64,000 nt of DNA, from NCBI RefSeq assembly GCF_013372265.1, contig NZ_CP054051.1, positions 1,624,587-1,688,586 of the forward strand, read 5' to 3'. Shown here in pieces: positions 55,809 to 62,552 of this stretch (position 1 is the stretch's first letter; every line of letters starts with the position of its first letter). The DNA is from Aliarcobacter cibarius. GTDB lineage: Bacteria; Campylobacterota; Campylobacteria; Campylobacterales; Arcobacteraceae. The position numbers and the translations under genes were made by a program. A model generated the notes under the pieces. That model worked only from the letters and a program-made list of their open reading frames with translations, was not told the origin of the DNA and searched no databases.

Positions 55809-57757
55809 AAATTTACATATCCATATCTTCCTGGATCATTAAATAATATTTGATCTCCACCAACTTCTACATATCTAATATCTTGATAAGTATTTGTAGA
55901 ATTATAAACTTTATCAAATACGTTATCAACTCCTAAAGTTAATTCAAAATATTTAAATAATTCTTGAGTATATTTTAAATTTGTAATAGCATATCCGGCA
56001 ATTTCTTGTTCTTTTGCACTCTCGTCAAATTTACTCCATCTATCAACTGCTACTACTTCTACTTTGAATTTATATTTTTCATACTCATAACTTAAAGCTA
56101 AATTTGCTTTCAATGGTGGAATTTCAGCTAAATCTTTATCTCTATAATTTCCATCTTTTTTACCTCTTTGGTAAGCAAAACCATAATCAAATGCAAAATT
56201 ATCTGTAAAATAATAATGACCACTTAAATCAAATCCATAAATTTTTGCATCAATATTTTCAAATTTTCCACTGTTATATATATAATCTTTTAATACTGAA
56301 TAGAAAACTTTTGGTTTTACATAAAAATTACCAATAGTTTTTTCAAAACCTAAATCTGCTTCATAGTTTTTTGTATCTTCTAAATCTGAATTTGAAGCTG
56401 TTGTTTCTTGATATAGTTCTCTTGCATCTGGAACCCTTGAAGATTTACCAATACCAGCAAATACTTTACTTTGTTCATCAAAATTATAGGCTGAAAATAT
56501 ATATCCATTTAAACTAGAATATTTTTTATTATCAACATTTGATCTTTGTGTATCAATATCTGTATTATCATGTCTAAGACCTGCTTCTAAATCTAAATTC
56601 CCAATAGATTTTTCAACTTTTGTAAATATTGCTTTATTTGTTGTATCTGTAGAATACATACGATTAGTATTAGATGCAGTTATTGTACCAGTATTTATAT
56701 TTGTACTATACATACTTCCTCTCCAATTTCTAACACTTGTATCCAATCCAACTGTAACTAAAGAATCCCCTACTTCTAAAGAGTTTTTAACTGTTGTCCC
56801 CCAAATAGAAGTTTTTAAGTGGTTAGTCATATATGTTGGCATTGTTCCACCATTTCTTAATTTTCCACTCATAGGGTGATCAACTTTTGAGTAATAATAA
56901 TCTAAATCAAGTTGCTTAGATAAACTTCCCAAATCTCTTATAGTGTAACCTAAAGTATAAATATCACTATCATCATAATCAGCATCCATTGGACCAGCTG
57001 GATATAAAATACCATCATTTCTATTTGCTGTATATGAAAGTTTTAAGTCTTGATCATCTGTAACATTAAATTGAAGTTTTGTTAAAACGCTCTTTTTTTC
57101 AAAGGCATCAATATCATCTTTTTTATATTGAGTAGCAAACGGTACACCTCTTTTTATTTGTTGTTCTAAGAAATTATCACCATTTCCATCTTTATATGCC
57201 TTGCTCTCTTCTGTTGAAGCAGAAATTAAAGCTTTAACTTTATCATCACCACCTTCGATAGTTGCACTAGCTTTTTTATATCCAAAACTTCCAGCATTTA
57301 GATTTACTTCACCATGAAAACTTTCTTTTGGATCTTTTGTCTCAACTTGTACAAGTCCACTCAAAGTTCCAAAATTTTCAACATCAAAAGGACCTTCAAT
57401 AACTTTAACATTTTTTATATTGTTTGTAACAACATGAGAAGTTGGAGGATCCATTCTATTTGGACATGCACCATGTATTTTTGCATTATCTATTAAAATA
57501 TTTATATTATCTTTTTTTTGACCTCTTAGAATAATATCGTTTGCTATACCATTTCTTCTTACTATTGATATACTAGGAGAATTTTTCATTAAAGCTTCTG
57601 CTAAATCAGCACTTTTTAATTCTTCATCACTAATATTTTTCACTACTTCTGAATTAGATTTCTCAACTATATTTATATTATCTAAAGTTGTAGTCTCATT
57701 TGCACTTAAAACTGTAGCAACTGCAAGTGATAATAAAGTAACCCTATTTCCTCTCAT
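55793..57757 (-). CDS. OprC/NosA-type TonB-dependent copper receptor
   Basis: The 654-residue protein has a signal peptide (RVTLLSLAVATVLSANE), a plug domain (about 30-140) and a 22-stranded-type barrel ending ...GYVNLKYSF with the terminal aromatic residue. The plug contains IHGACPNRMDPPTSHV, the hallmark of OprC/NosA. The copper site described for Pseudomonas OprC, CxxxM plus HxM, is present: Cys98-x3-Met102 and His294-Pro-Met296. It would import copper across the outer membrane using TonB. No other copper-import gene adjoins it, although a NosL-like protein is encoded at 3.8 kb. Confidence 0.88.
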   Translation of the reverse strand: MRGNRVTLLSLAVATVLSANETTTLDNINIVEKSNSEVVKNISDEELKSADLAEALMKNSPSISIVRRNGIANDIILRGQKKDNINILIDNAKIHGACPNRMDPPTSHVVTNNIKNVKVIEGPFDVENFGTLSGLVQVETKDPKESFHGEVNLNAGSFGYKKASATIEGGDDKVKALISASTEESKAYKDGNGDNFLEQQIKRGVPFATQYKKDDIDAFEKKSVLTKLQFNVTDDQDLKLSYTANRNDGILYPAGPMDADYDDSDIYTLGYTIRDLGSLSKQLDLDYYYSKVDHPMSGKLRNGGTMPTYMTNHLKTSIWGTTVKNSLEVGDSLVTVGLDTSVRNWRGSMYSTNINTGTITASNTNRMYSTDTTNKAIFTKVEKSIGNLDLEAGLRHDNTDIDTQRSNVDNKKYSSLNGYIFSAYNFDEQSKVFAGIGKSSRVPDARELYQETTASNSDLEDTKNYEADLGFEKTIGNFYVKPKVFYSVLKDYIYNSGKFENIDAKIYGFDLSGHYYFTDNFAFDYGFAYQRGKKDGNYRDKDLAEIPPLKANLALSYEYEKYKFKVEVVAVDRWSKFDESAKEQEIAGYAITNLKYTQELFKYFELTLGVDNVFDKVYNSTNTYQDIRYVEVGGDQILFNDPGRYGYVNLKYSF

Positions 57758-57801
57758 TGTTCTATTTCCTTATTTCTTAAATTACATAAGTATTGCAAAG
57801 A

Positions 57802-57820
57802 GGTGTTAATTTTCTATTAA
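57802..57820 (+). repeat. attL: 19-bp direct repeat, left copy
   Basis: GGTGTTAATTTTCTATTAA is identical to 61414-61432. On its inner side lies AAGCATGA (57825-57832), the inverse of TCATGCTT beside the other copy. It marks the left end of the integrated element, in the promoter region of the copper receptor gene. Confidence 0.85.
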
Positions 57821-57943
57821 GCGGAAGCATGATTTTAATATTTTATAAAAAGAGAAAAAGCCTTTAATAGTACCCTTACAAGAATTTAATAGGTTTTTAC
57901 CATATTAAAATTAAGTTTTAAAATATTAATTTTTTGTACAAAG

Positions 57944-57972
57944 TTGACACAGTGTTTCATAAAAAATATAAA
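57944..57972 (+). promoter_or_regulatory. Sigma-70 consensus promoter P1 of the integrated element
   Basis: TTGACA (57944-57949), 17 bases, TATAAA (57967-57972). A perfect -35 box is unusual for Campylobacterota, whose promoters generally lack one. Confidence 0.6.
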
Positions 57973-57978
57973 ATATTA

Positions 57979-58007
57979 TTGACAAATAAAATTTATTGGT
58001 GTACAAT
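57979..58007 (+). promoter_or_regulatory. Sigma-70 consensus promoter P2 of the integrated element
   Basis: TTGACA (57979-57984), 17 bases, TACAAT (58002-58007), 35 bp downstream of P1 and 33 bp before the first ATG. GTACAA...TTGAC repeats (57936-57948 and 58001-58011) overlap both promoters and are candidate operators. Confidence 0.65.
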
Positions 58008-58040
58008 TGACTTACAACTATTTTACAAACAGGAGCAAAA

Positions 58041-58496
58041 ATGTCTTTAAACAAAAAATTAAACAAAATAGATGGAAAAGGTGAAGAGAAAAAAATAAAT
58101 CTTCGTATGTCAAAAGGTAAAGCAGAAATTTTAGAAATACTTGCTGAACATTATGAAATAAATATTTCTACATTAATTAGAGAAATGATAGATAATTCTT
58201 TAATTCAATTACAAAAAGAATTAGTTCTTGTTAAAGAGGGATTAGGTGTAAAAGTTACAAACAGTCATGGAGAAGAAGAAATTAGATATTTACCAGATAT
58301 TATCGAGATACTTGCACCAAGTATATATTTTGATTATTTCCCTAAAGATGATTTTAAGTCACCAGAAGAATATGATAACTTTATAATTGAGCATAATAGA
58401 TTATCTGTTGAATATGGTTTATCAGAGGAAATTCATGGAACATCTCCAATTTCAAAAAAAGAATATGAATTTAAAAAAAATAGAAAAAAGGACTAA
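58041..58496 (+). CDS. Ribbon-helix-helix-like regulator of the integrated element
   Basis: The 151-residue protein has an N-terminal RHH-like unit (KKINLRMSKGKAEILEILAE then INISTLIREMIDNSLIQLQ), the fold of Arc/CopG DNA-binding proteins, and an acidic C-terminal part with no recognised domain. It is the first gene after two consensus promoters overlapped by short direct repeats, so autoregulation and copy-number or excision control are likely by analogy with CopG. RBS is AGGAG, 5 bases before the ATG. The family assignment rests on the N-terminal pattern only. Confidence 0.6.
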   Translation: MSLNKKLNKIDGKGEEKKINLRMSKGKAEILEILAEHYEINISTLIREMIDNSLIQLQKELVLVKEGLGVKVTNSHGEEEIRYLPDIIEILAPSIYFDYFPKDDFKSPEEYDNFIIEHNRLSVEYGLSEEIHGTSPISKKEYEFKKNRKKD

Positions 58497-58499
58497 AGA

Positions 58500-58766
58500 A
58501 TGAACATAATAATACAAGGAAGAGTAATAGATTGTTATGAAAAACCAATCTATGTAAATAAAGATACTGGCGAAACAACACCTAAAAAATTTGCTGTTCA
58601 ATTATTAGCAACTCAAAATTTAAATAATGGTGTTTCAAAAAAAGAATTAATTGATATTACAATAAATGAAAAAGATTTACAAAAATATCAAGCTAATATA
58701 GGCAAGGATATGGAAATAAATTGCAGAATTTATTCAAGGTCGCCGATTTCACTATCAGCTTTTTAA
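58500..58766 (+). CDS. Small OB-fold single-stranded-DNA-binding-like protein
   Basis: This 88-residue protein starts 3 bases after the RHH gene. Its pattern (IIIQGRVIDCYEKPIYVNKDTGE, KFAVQLLATQ, INCRIYSRSPISLSAF) matches the length and strand layout of the helix-destabilising proteins that coat phage single strands in inoviruses. Its place directly before a HUH Rep gene is the usual one for such a protein. Sequence similarity is modest, so this is a supported inference rather than a firm identification. Confidence 0.55.
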   Translation: MNIIIQGRVIDCYEKPIYVNKDTGETTPKKFAVQLLATQNLNNGVSKKELIDITINEKDLQKYQANIGKDMEINCRIYSRSPISLSAF

Positions 58767-58845
58767 ATTAGTTGTCCAAAGGAAAGATTTTACTTGGCGG
58801 TTAGTCTCCCTTTGAACTTATATAAACCCTTGCGAGGATATACAA

Positions 58846-59871
58846 ATGAATTATACAGAAGAATTAATAAAGAATGAAATAGAAGATAAGAAGAAAAGCT
58901 CTGAGCATTGCTCAGAGTGTTCTTCTTTATCTTCCTTGACTACTTATAAAAAAGTTGTGGACATAAATAAAAAGAATAAAATTTATGGCTTAACTTTAAG
59001 TGACTACAATGAAGTTCAAGAAAAATTAAAAAAACAAAATAGTTTTTTGGAATATAACTATATTCATGACAAAATATCTAATACAAAAATCCCTTTAAAA
59101 GATTTAGTTATTTCAGCAAATCATAATCCAGATAGATACCATGCATTAATTCAAAATAGAATTAATACACTTTCTAATGAAGCAAAAGAAAAAGATCTAT
59201 TTCCAATTTTTATGACTTTAACACTTCCGAGTGAATTTCATAAAATGAAAATGGATAAAAAAACTAATGCTTTAATTAAAAATCAAAAATACAATCATGT
59301 TACACCCAAAGAAGCAGTAAAATATTTAACAAAAATGTTTTCAAAACTAAGACATGATAGAAGTTTAAAAGAATTAACTAAAGATGAACGAATGTATTTT
59401 AGAGTAAATGAGCCACATAAAGATGGAACTCCACATACTCATATTTTACTATTTGTTCCAAAATCTAGTGTTGATAGAGTGGTTACAGCATTTAAAAGAT
59501 TATTTGATGAAAAAGCTAATGATATTCAAACAGATATAAAAAATGCAACTTCTTATGTAATGAAATATATAAATAAAACATTACCACTATCTAAAAAAGC
59601 TAATTTATCGATAAAAGAGAAATACTTAAATGCATGGTATTGTAAAAATAGAATTATTAGATTTAATTGTAGTAAAACTTTAGCACCCCTTAGTCTTTAC
59701 AGATTACTACATGAAAAATTTAGTTTAAAAGAATTAACTACTTTAGTTAAGAAAAAATCCTTAGCAATATTTGTGCTACAAACAAATAGAAATAAAATAA
59801 TGGAAGTTTTTTTTGGTGATGAGCTTATTTACAAAAGAAGTGATAATTTTACAATTAGTAATGGCTTATAG
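58846..59871 (+). CDS. HUH-family rolling-circle replication initiator
   Basis: The 341-residue protein has the three ordered motifs of HUH endonucleases: motif 1 IFMTLTLP (121-128), motif 2 GTPHTHILLF with His197-Thr-His199, and motif 3 ATSYVMKYINK with Tyr237, Lys240 and Tyr241. Such proteins nick the plus strand at the origin, attach through tyrosine and start rolling-circle replication; the arrangement is closest to phage-type Reps. The N-terminal ~110 residues and the C-terminal helical part are unrecognised. No helicase domain is fused. An 80-bp gap with weak hairpin potential precedes it; RBS is GAGGAT. Confidence 0.8.
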   Translation: MNYTEELIKNEIEDKKKSSEHCSECSSLSSLTTYKKVVDINKKNKIYGLTLSDYNEVQEKLKKQNSFLEYNYIHDKISNTKIPLKDLVISANHNPDRYHALIQNRINTLSNEAKEKDLFPIFMTLTLPSEFHKMKMDKKTNALIKNQKYNHVTPKEAVKYLTKMFSKLRHDRSLKELTKDERMYFRVNEPHKDGTPHTHILLFVPKSSVDRVVTAFKRLFDEKANDIQTDIKNATSYVMKYINKTLPLSKKANLSIKEKYLNAWYCKNRIIRFNCSKTLAPLSLYRLLHEKFSLKELTTLVKKKSLAIFVLQTNRNKIMEVFFGDELIYKRSDNFTISNGL

Positions 59872-60036
59872 ATTTTGTTTTTGATTACTTTTTTTAAAAA
59901 GTAATATAAGGCGTAGCCGAGTGAAAAAAATAACTACTACCCAAAAAGCTACTTAGTAATTTAAAAATCTAACTTAATGTTAGTTTGTTGAAAATCGCAG
60001 ATTTTCGCCTAAACAGATAAAAGGAGAATATATAAA
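59872..60036 (+). other. Structured non-coding segment, candidate replication origin
   Basis: Four inverted repeats are packed in 165 bp: ATTACTTTTT/AAAAAGTAAT (59884-59905), GGC-GTA-GCC (59910-59918), CTAAC/GTTAG (59969-59983) and GAAAATC-GCA-GATTTTC (59990-60006). The first may also be the Rep gene's terminator. Rolling-circle origins are commonly hairpin-rich and close to rep. No known nick sequence was recognised. Confidence 0.4.
59884..59905 (+). terminator. Hairpin after the Rep gene
   Basis: ATTACTTTTT / AAAAAGTAAT, 10-bp stem with a 2-base loop, begins 12 bp after the Rep stop. It is AT-only apart from two G-C pairs, so termination strength is uncertain. Confidence 0.4.
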
Positions 60037-60336
60037 ATGAGTTTGGTTGATATATCATCTATAAATTTAATTCCCAAATTAGTAGATGAGATAAAAAGTT
60101 TAAAGAGTGAAGTTTTAGAATTAAAACAACAATTAAAACCAAATTATGATTTATCAAAAAGAGCTGGTGTAATGAAATATCTTAATATTTCAGATAGTAC
60201 AGTTGCAAAATATATAAAAGAAGGTACATTTAAACAAGGTTATCATTACTATAGAGAATTAAAGGGAAGTAAATCTATAATTAGATTTGTAAGTGGTGCT
60301 ATTGAAGAGTTCAAAAATCAAAGGATGAGAAAATGA
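60037..60336 (+). CDS. Excisionase-like HTH protein
   Basis: The 99-residue protein has an N-terminal short coiled coil (LVDEIKSLKSEVLELKQQL) and a MerR/excisionase-type helix-turn-helix (GVMKYLNISDSTVAKYIKEG followed by FKQGYHYYRELKGSKSIIRF), as in the HTH_17 family. Its stop overlaps the ATG of the integrase (ATGA at 60333-60336). That coupling and the fold suggest a recombination directionality factor; a transcriptional role is also possible. Confidence 0.7.
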   Translation: MSLVDISSINLIPKLVDEIKSLKSEVLELKQQLKPNYDLSKRAGVMKYLNISDSTVAKYIKEGTFKQGYHYYRELKGSKSIIRFVSGAIEEFKNQRMRK

Positions 60337-61376
60337 AACTCTACAATAGAAACGGGATTTTATACATCTATTTAAATGGTGTTCGTAAAAGTAGCGGTTT
60401 AAAAGACACTCAAGAGAACCGAAAACTATTAACAAATCACCATAAAAATGATGAGTTCTATAAAAACTTTAATGTTATAACAAAAGATAAAACTATCATA
60501 GATTTTTGCGAAGAAGTTTTACAAGAAAAAGAAAACAAACTTCAACCAACAACTATGAGAACTTATTATAGTTTGTTGCGAAGTAGAATTATACCATTTT
60601 TTAATAAAAAGTATATTCACGAAGTAACACCTATAATGTTAAAAACTTGGTATTCAACTTTTAAAGATAAATCAACTTTAAACACTTGTGTTAATGGAAT
60701 TTTAAAAAGTGCTTTTGAAAATGCAATTATAGAGGGGTATATAAAAACTAGCCCTTTTATAGTTAGTTTTCCAACATTAAAAAGTGATTATGAAATTAAT
60801 CCTTTTAATCTAGAAGAGATAAATTTACTTTTAAAAAATTCTAATGGTTGGTTTAGAAACTTTTTAGGAATTGCTTTTTTTACTGGTGCAAGAACTGGTG
60901 AGCTATTAGCTCTTGAATGGAAAGATATTAATTTTACAGAAAATATCATTTCAATAAATAAAACTAGAACTATGGGTTTAACAAAAAGAGTAAAAACTAA
61001 AAGTAGTAAAAGAAATATTGATATTCTTTCCCAATGTGAAATATTTTTAAAACAGCAACAAAAAATCACTGGTCTTCAAACTAATGTATTTTATTCAAAT
61101 AGAAATCAAAGTTTTGGTTCTAGTAGTAGCTTAGCAAATATTTGGAATAAATTATTAAAAAAATGTAATTTGGAGTATAGAAGTATTTATCAAACAAGAC
61201 ATAGTTTTGCTAGTAATATGTTGAGTAACAAAGAAGATATTTTTTGGGTATCTCAAATGCTAGGACATAAAAATATAAATATAACTAGTGAAAAGTATTC
61301 AAGATATATCAGAAGTTCAAGAGAAAGAAAAACTACTTTCTTGGATGAACAAAAATATTTATTTGCACAAATTTAG
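60333..61376 (+). CDS. Tyrosine recombinase/integrase
   Basis: The 347-residue protein has an N-terminal AP2/SAM-like arm-binding region, a core-binding domain (FCEEVLQEKENKLQPTTMRT...) and a catalytic domain: Arg in FTGARTGELLALEW, the H/R box YQTRHSFASNML (Arg and His shifted to TRHSF), LGHKNI and the nucleophile Tyr in TSEKYSRYI. It ends 37 bp before the right repeat, the usual position of an integrase beside its att site. Confidence 0.92.
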   Translation: MKLYNRNGILYIYLNGVRKSSGLKDTQENRKLLTNHHKNDEFYKNFNVITKDKTIIDFCEEVLQEKENKLQPTTMRTYYSLLRSRIIPFFNKKYIHEVTPIMLKTWYSTFKDKSTLNTCVNGILKSAFENAIIEGYIKTSPFIVSFPTLKSDYEINPFNLEEINLLLKNSNGWFRNFLGIAFFTGARTGELLALEWKDINFTENIISINKTRTMGLTKRVKTKSSKRNIDILSQCEIFLKQQQKITGLQTNVFYSNRNQSFGSSSSLANIWNKLLKKCNLEYRSIYQTRHSFASNMLSNKEDIFWVSQMLGHKNINITSEKYSRYIRSSRERKTTFLDEQKYLFAQI

Positions 61377-61413
61377 CACAATAAACTTTTAAATAGTCTT
61401 CACTTCATGCTTT

Positions 61414-61432
61414 GGTGTTAATTTTCTATTAA
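61414..61432 (+). repeat. attR: 19-bp direct repeat, right copy
   Basis: GGTGTTAATTTTCTATTAA, identical to 57802-57820 and 37 bp after the integrase stop. Its inner flank is TCATGCTT (61405-61412). Confidence 0.85.
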
Positions 61433-61493
61433 TTTTATAAAGCTTTGATATAATCGTATTTCATTTTATTAATTAAATATAAAAAGGTCAAAA

Positions 61494-61904
61494 ATGCAAG
61501 TTATTATTATCATTTCAATTTTTCTTATTATTACTACAATTATTATTTATAAGATAAATGATAAATTTGAAAAAAGAGAATTTATTATTTTATTAGCGAC
61601 TATTCTTTTATCAACTATTGGCTTCTTATTTTACGAAAATAGCAAAGAAAACTATCTTCCAAATTTATTTCTAAATAAATATGAAAAAGAGAATAATATA
61701 AAAATAAAAAGTTTAGATTATGAACTTTTAAATAATAAAGTAGTATCAAGTAAAGATGAATTTATCTATAAATTTACATATACAATCATTAAAGAAAACA
61801 GCGAATATTTATGTACATTAGATAATGTAAAAATAAATAAAATAAAAGATGAATACATCTTTATAAATTTTTCTGAATTAAAAGAGGAGTGTTTGAAAAA
61901 ATAA
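61494..61904 (+). CDS. Small membrane protein of unknown function
   Basis: The 136-residue protein has two hydrophobic helices (about 2-19 VIIIISIFLIITTIIIY, and 29-46 FIILLATILLSTIGFLF) and a C-terminal soluble part with two cysteines (LCTLD, EECLKK). No family is recognised. Its stop overlaps the nth start by one base (TAATG), so it is probably translated with nth. It is the first chromosomal gene after the integrated element. Confidence 0.7.
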   Translation: MQVIIIISIFLIITTIIIYKINDKFEKREFIILLATILLSTIGFLFYENSKENYLPNLFLNKYEKENNIKIKSLDYELLNNKVVSSKDEFIYKFTYTIIKENSEYLCTLDNVKINKIKDEYIFINFSELKEECLKK

Positions 61905-62551
61905 TGAAAAAAGCTACAAAAGAAGATATAAATATTATTAAAGAGGCATTCTTAGAAAATTACAAAGATGCAGTTACAGAACTTAATTATAAAAATGACT
62001 ATGAACTTTTAATAGCAATTATTTTATCAGCACAATGCACAGATAAAAGAGTAAACATAATAACTCCGGCTCTTTTTGAAAAATATCCAAGTGTAAAAGA
62101 GCTAAGTATTGCAAATCTTGAGGATGTAAAGAAGCTTATAAATTCTTGCTCTTTTTTCAATAACAAAGCACAAAATATAATAAAAATGGCACAAAGTGTT
62201 ATGAAAAACTATGAAGGTCAAATTCCACATGATCAAAAAGAGTTAATGAAACTAGCAGGAGTTGGAAATAAAACAGCAAATGTTTTTATGATTGAATACA
62301 AACAAGAAAATCTTATGGCTGTTGATACACATGTTTTTAGAGTATCTCATAGACTTGGTCTTAGCTATGAAAAAACTGTTGAAAAAACAGAAGCTGAACT
62401 GGTAAAAAAACTAAAAGGTGATGATTTACATATTTTTCATCAAGCGATGGTTTTATTTGGAAGATATATTTGCAAAGCAGTAAAACCAGAATGTGATAAG
62501 TGTTACTTTCCACATGTTTGTAAAACTAAGCAGAGTTTTAAACCTGCTTAA
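61904..62551 (+). CDS. nth: Endonuclease III
   Basis: Nth is the DNA glycosylase/AP lyase for oxidised pyrimidines. The 215-residue product has ELLIAIILSAQCTDKRVN, the helix-hairpin-helix LMKLAGVGNKTANV with the catalytic Lys, AVDTHVFRVSHRLGL with the catalytic Asp, and the [4Fe-4S] motif C-x6-C-x2-C-x5-C (CKAVKPECDKCYFPHVC). I chose the ATG at 61904, which overlaps the upstream stop; a GTG 15 bases earlier is in frame. Confidence 0.96.
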   Translation: MKKATKEDINIIKEAFLENYKDAVTELNYKNDYELLIAIILSAQCTDKRVNIITPALFEKYPSVKELSIANLEDVKKLINSCSFFNNKAQNIIKMAQSVMKNYEGQIPHDQKELMKLAGVGNKTANVFMIEYKQENLMAVDTHVFRVSHRLGLSYEKTVEKTEAELVKKLKGDDLHIFHQAMVLFGRYICKAVKPECDKCYFPHVCKTKQSFKPA

Positions 62552-62552
62552 T

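Larger units (their letters stand above)
57802..61432 (+). mobile_element. Compact integrated element with rolling-circle Rep and tyrosine integrase
   Basis: About 3.6 kb bounded by perfect 19-bp direct repeats carries five genes on one strand: RHH regulator, OB-fold ssDNA-binding-like protein, HUH replication initiator, excisionase-like HTH protein and tyrosine integrase. All are intact. No coat, adsorption (pIII-like) or Zot/pI ATPase gene is present, and no conjugation or host-addiction gene. The insertion is intergenic, not in a tRNA. The set resembles the replication block of filamentous phages combined with an integration block. It could be an integrative plasmid-like element or an inovirus satellite; a decayed prophage seems less likely because every gene is whole and the ends are perfect. 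Confidence 0.8.

Noticed and set aside
57773-57801. tRNA gene as the integration target of the element
   Set aside because: Neither side of the 19-bp repeat shows tRNA arms or a CCA end; the site is intergenic.
58777-58814. CAAAGG/CCTTTG inverted repeat before the Rep gene as an origin
   Set aside because: The stem is only six base pairs with a 26-base loop; the segment after rep has more structure, so I list that instead.
62527-62550. TAAGCAG/CTGCTTA hairpin at the nth-uvrB junction as a terminator
   Set aside because: It lies inside the nth coding end, is only seven pairs with a 10-base loop and lacks a clear T-tract; too weak to list.
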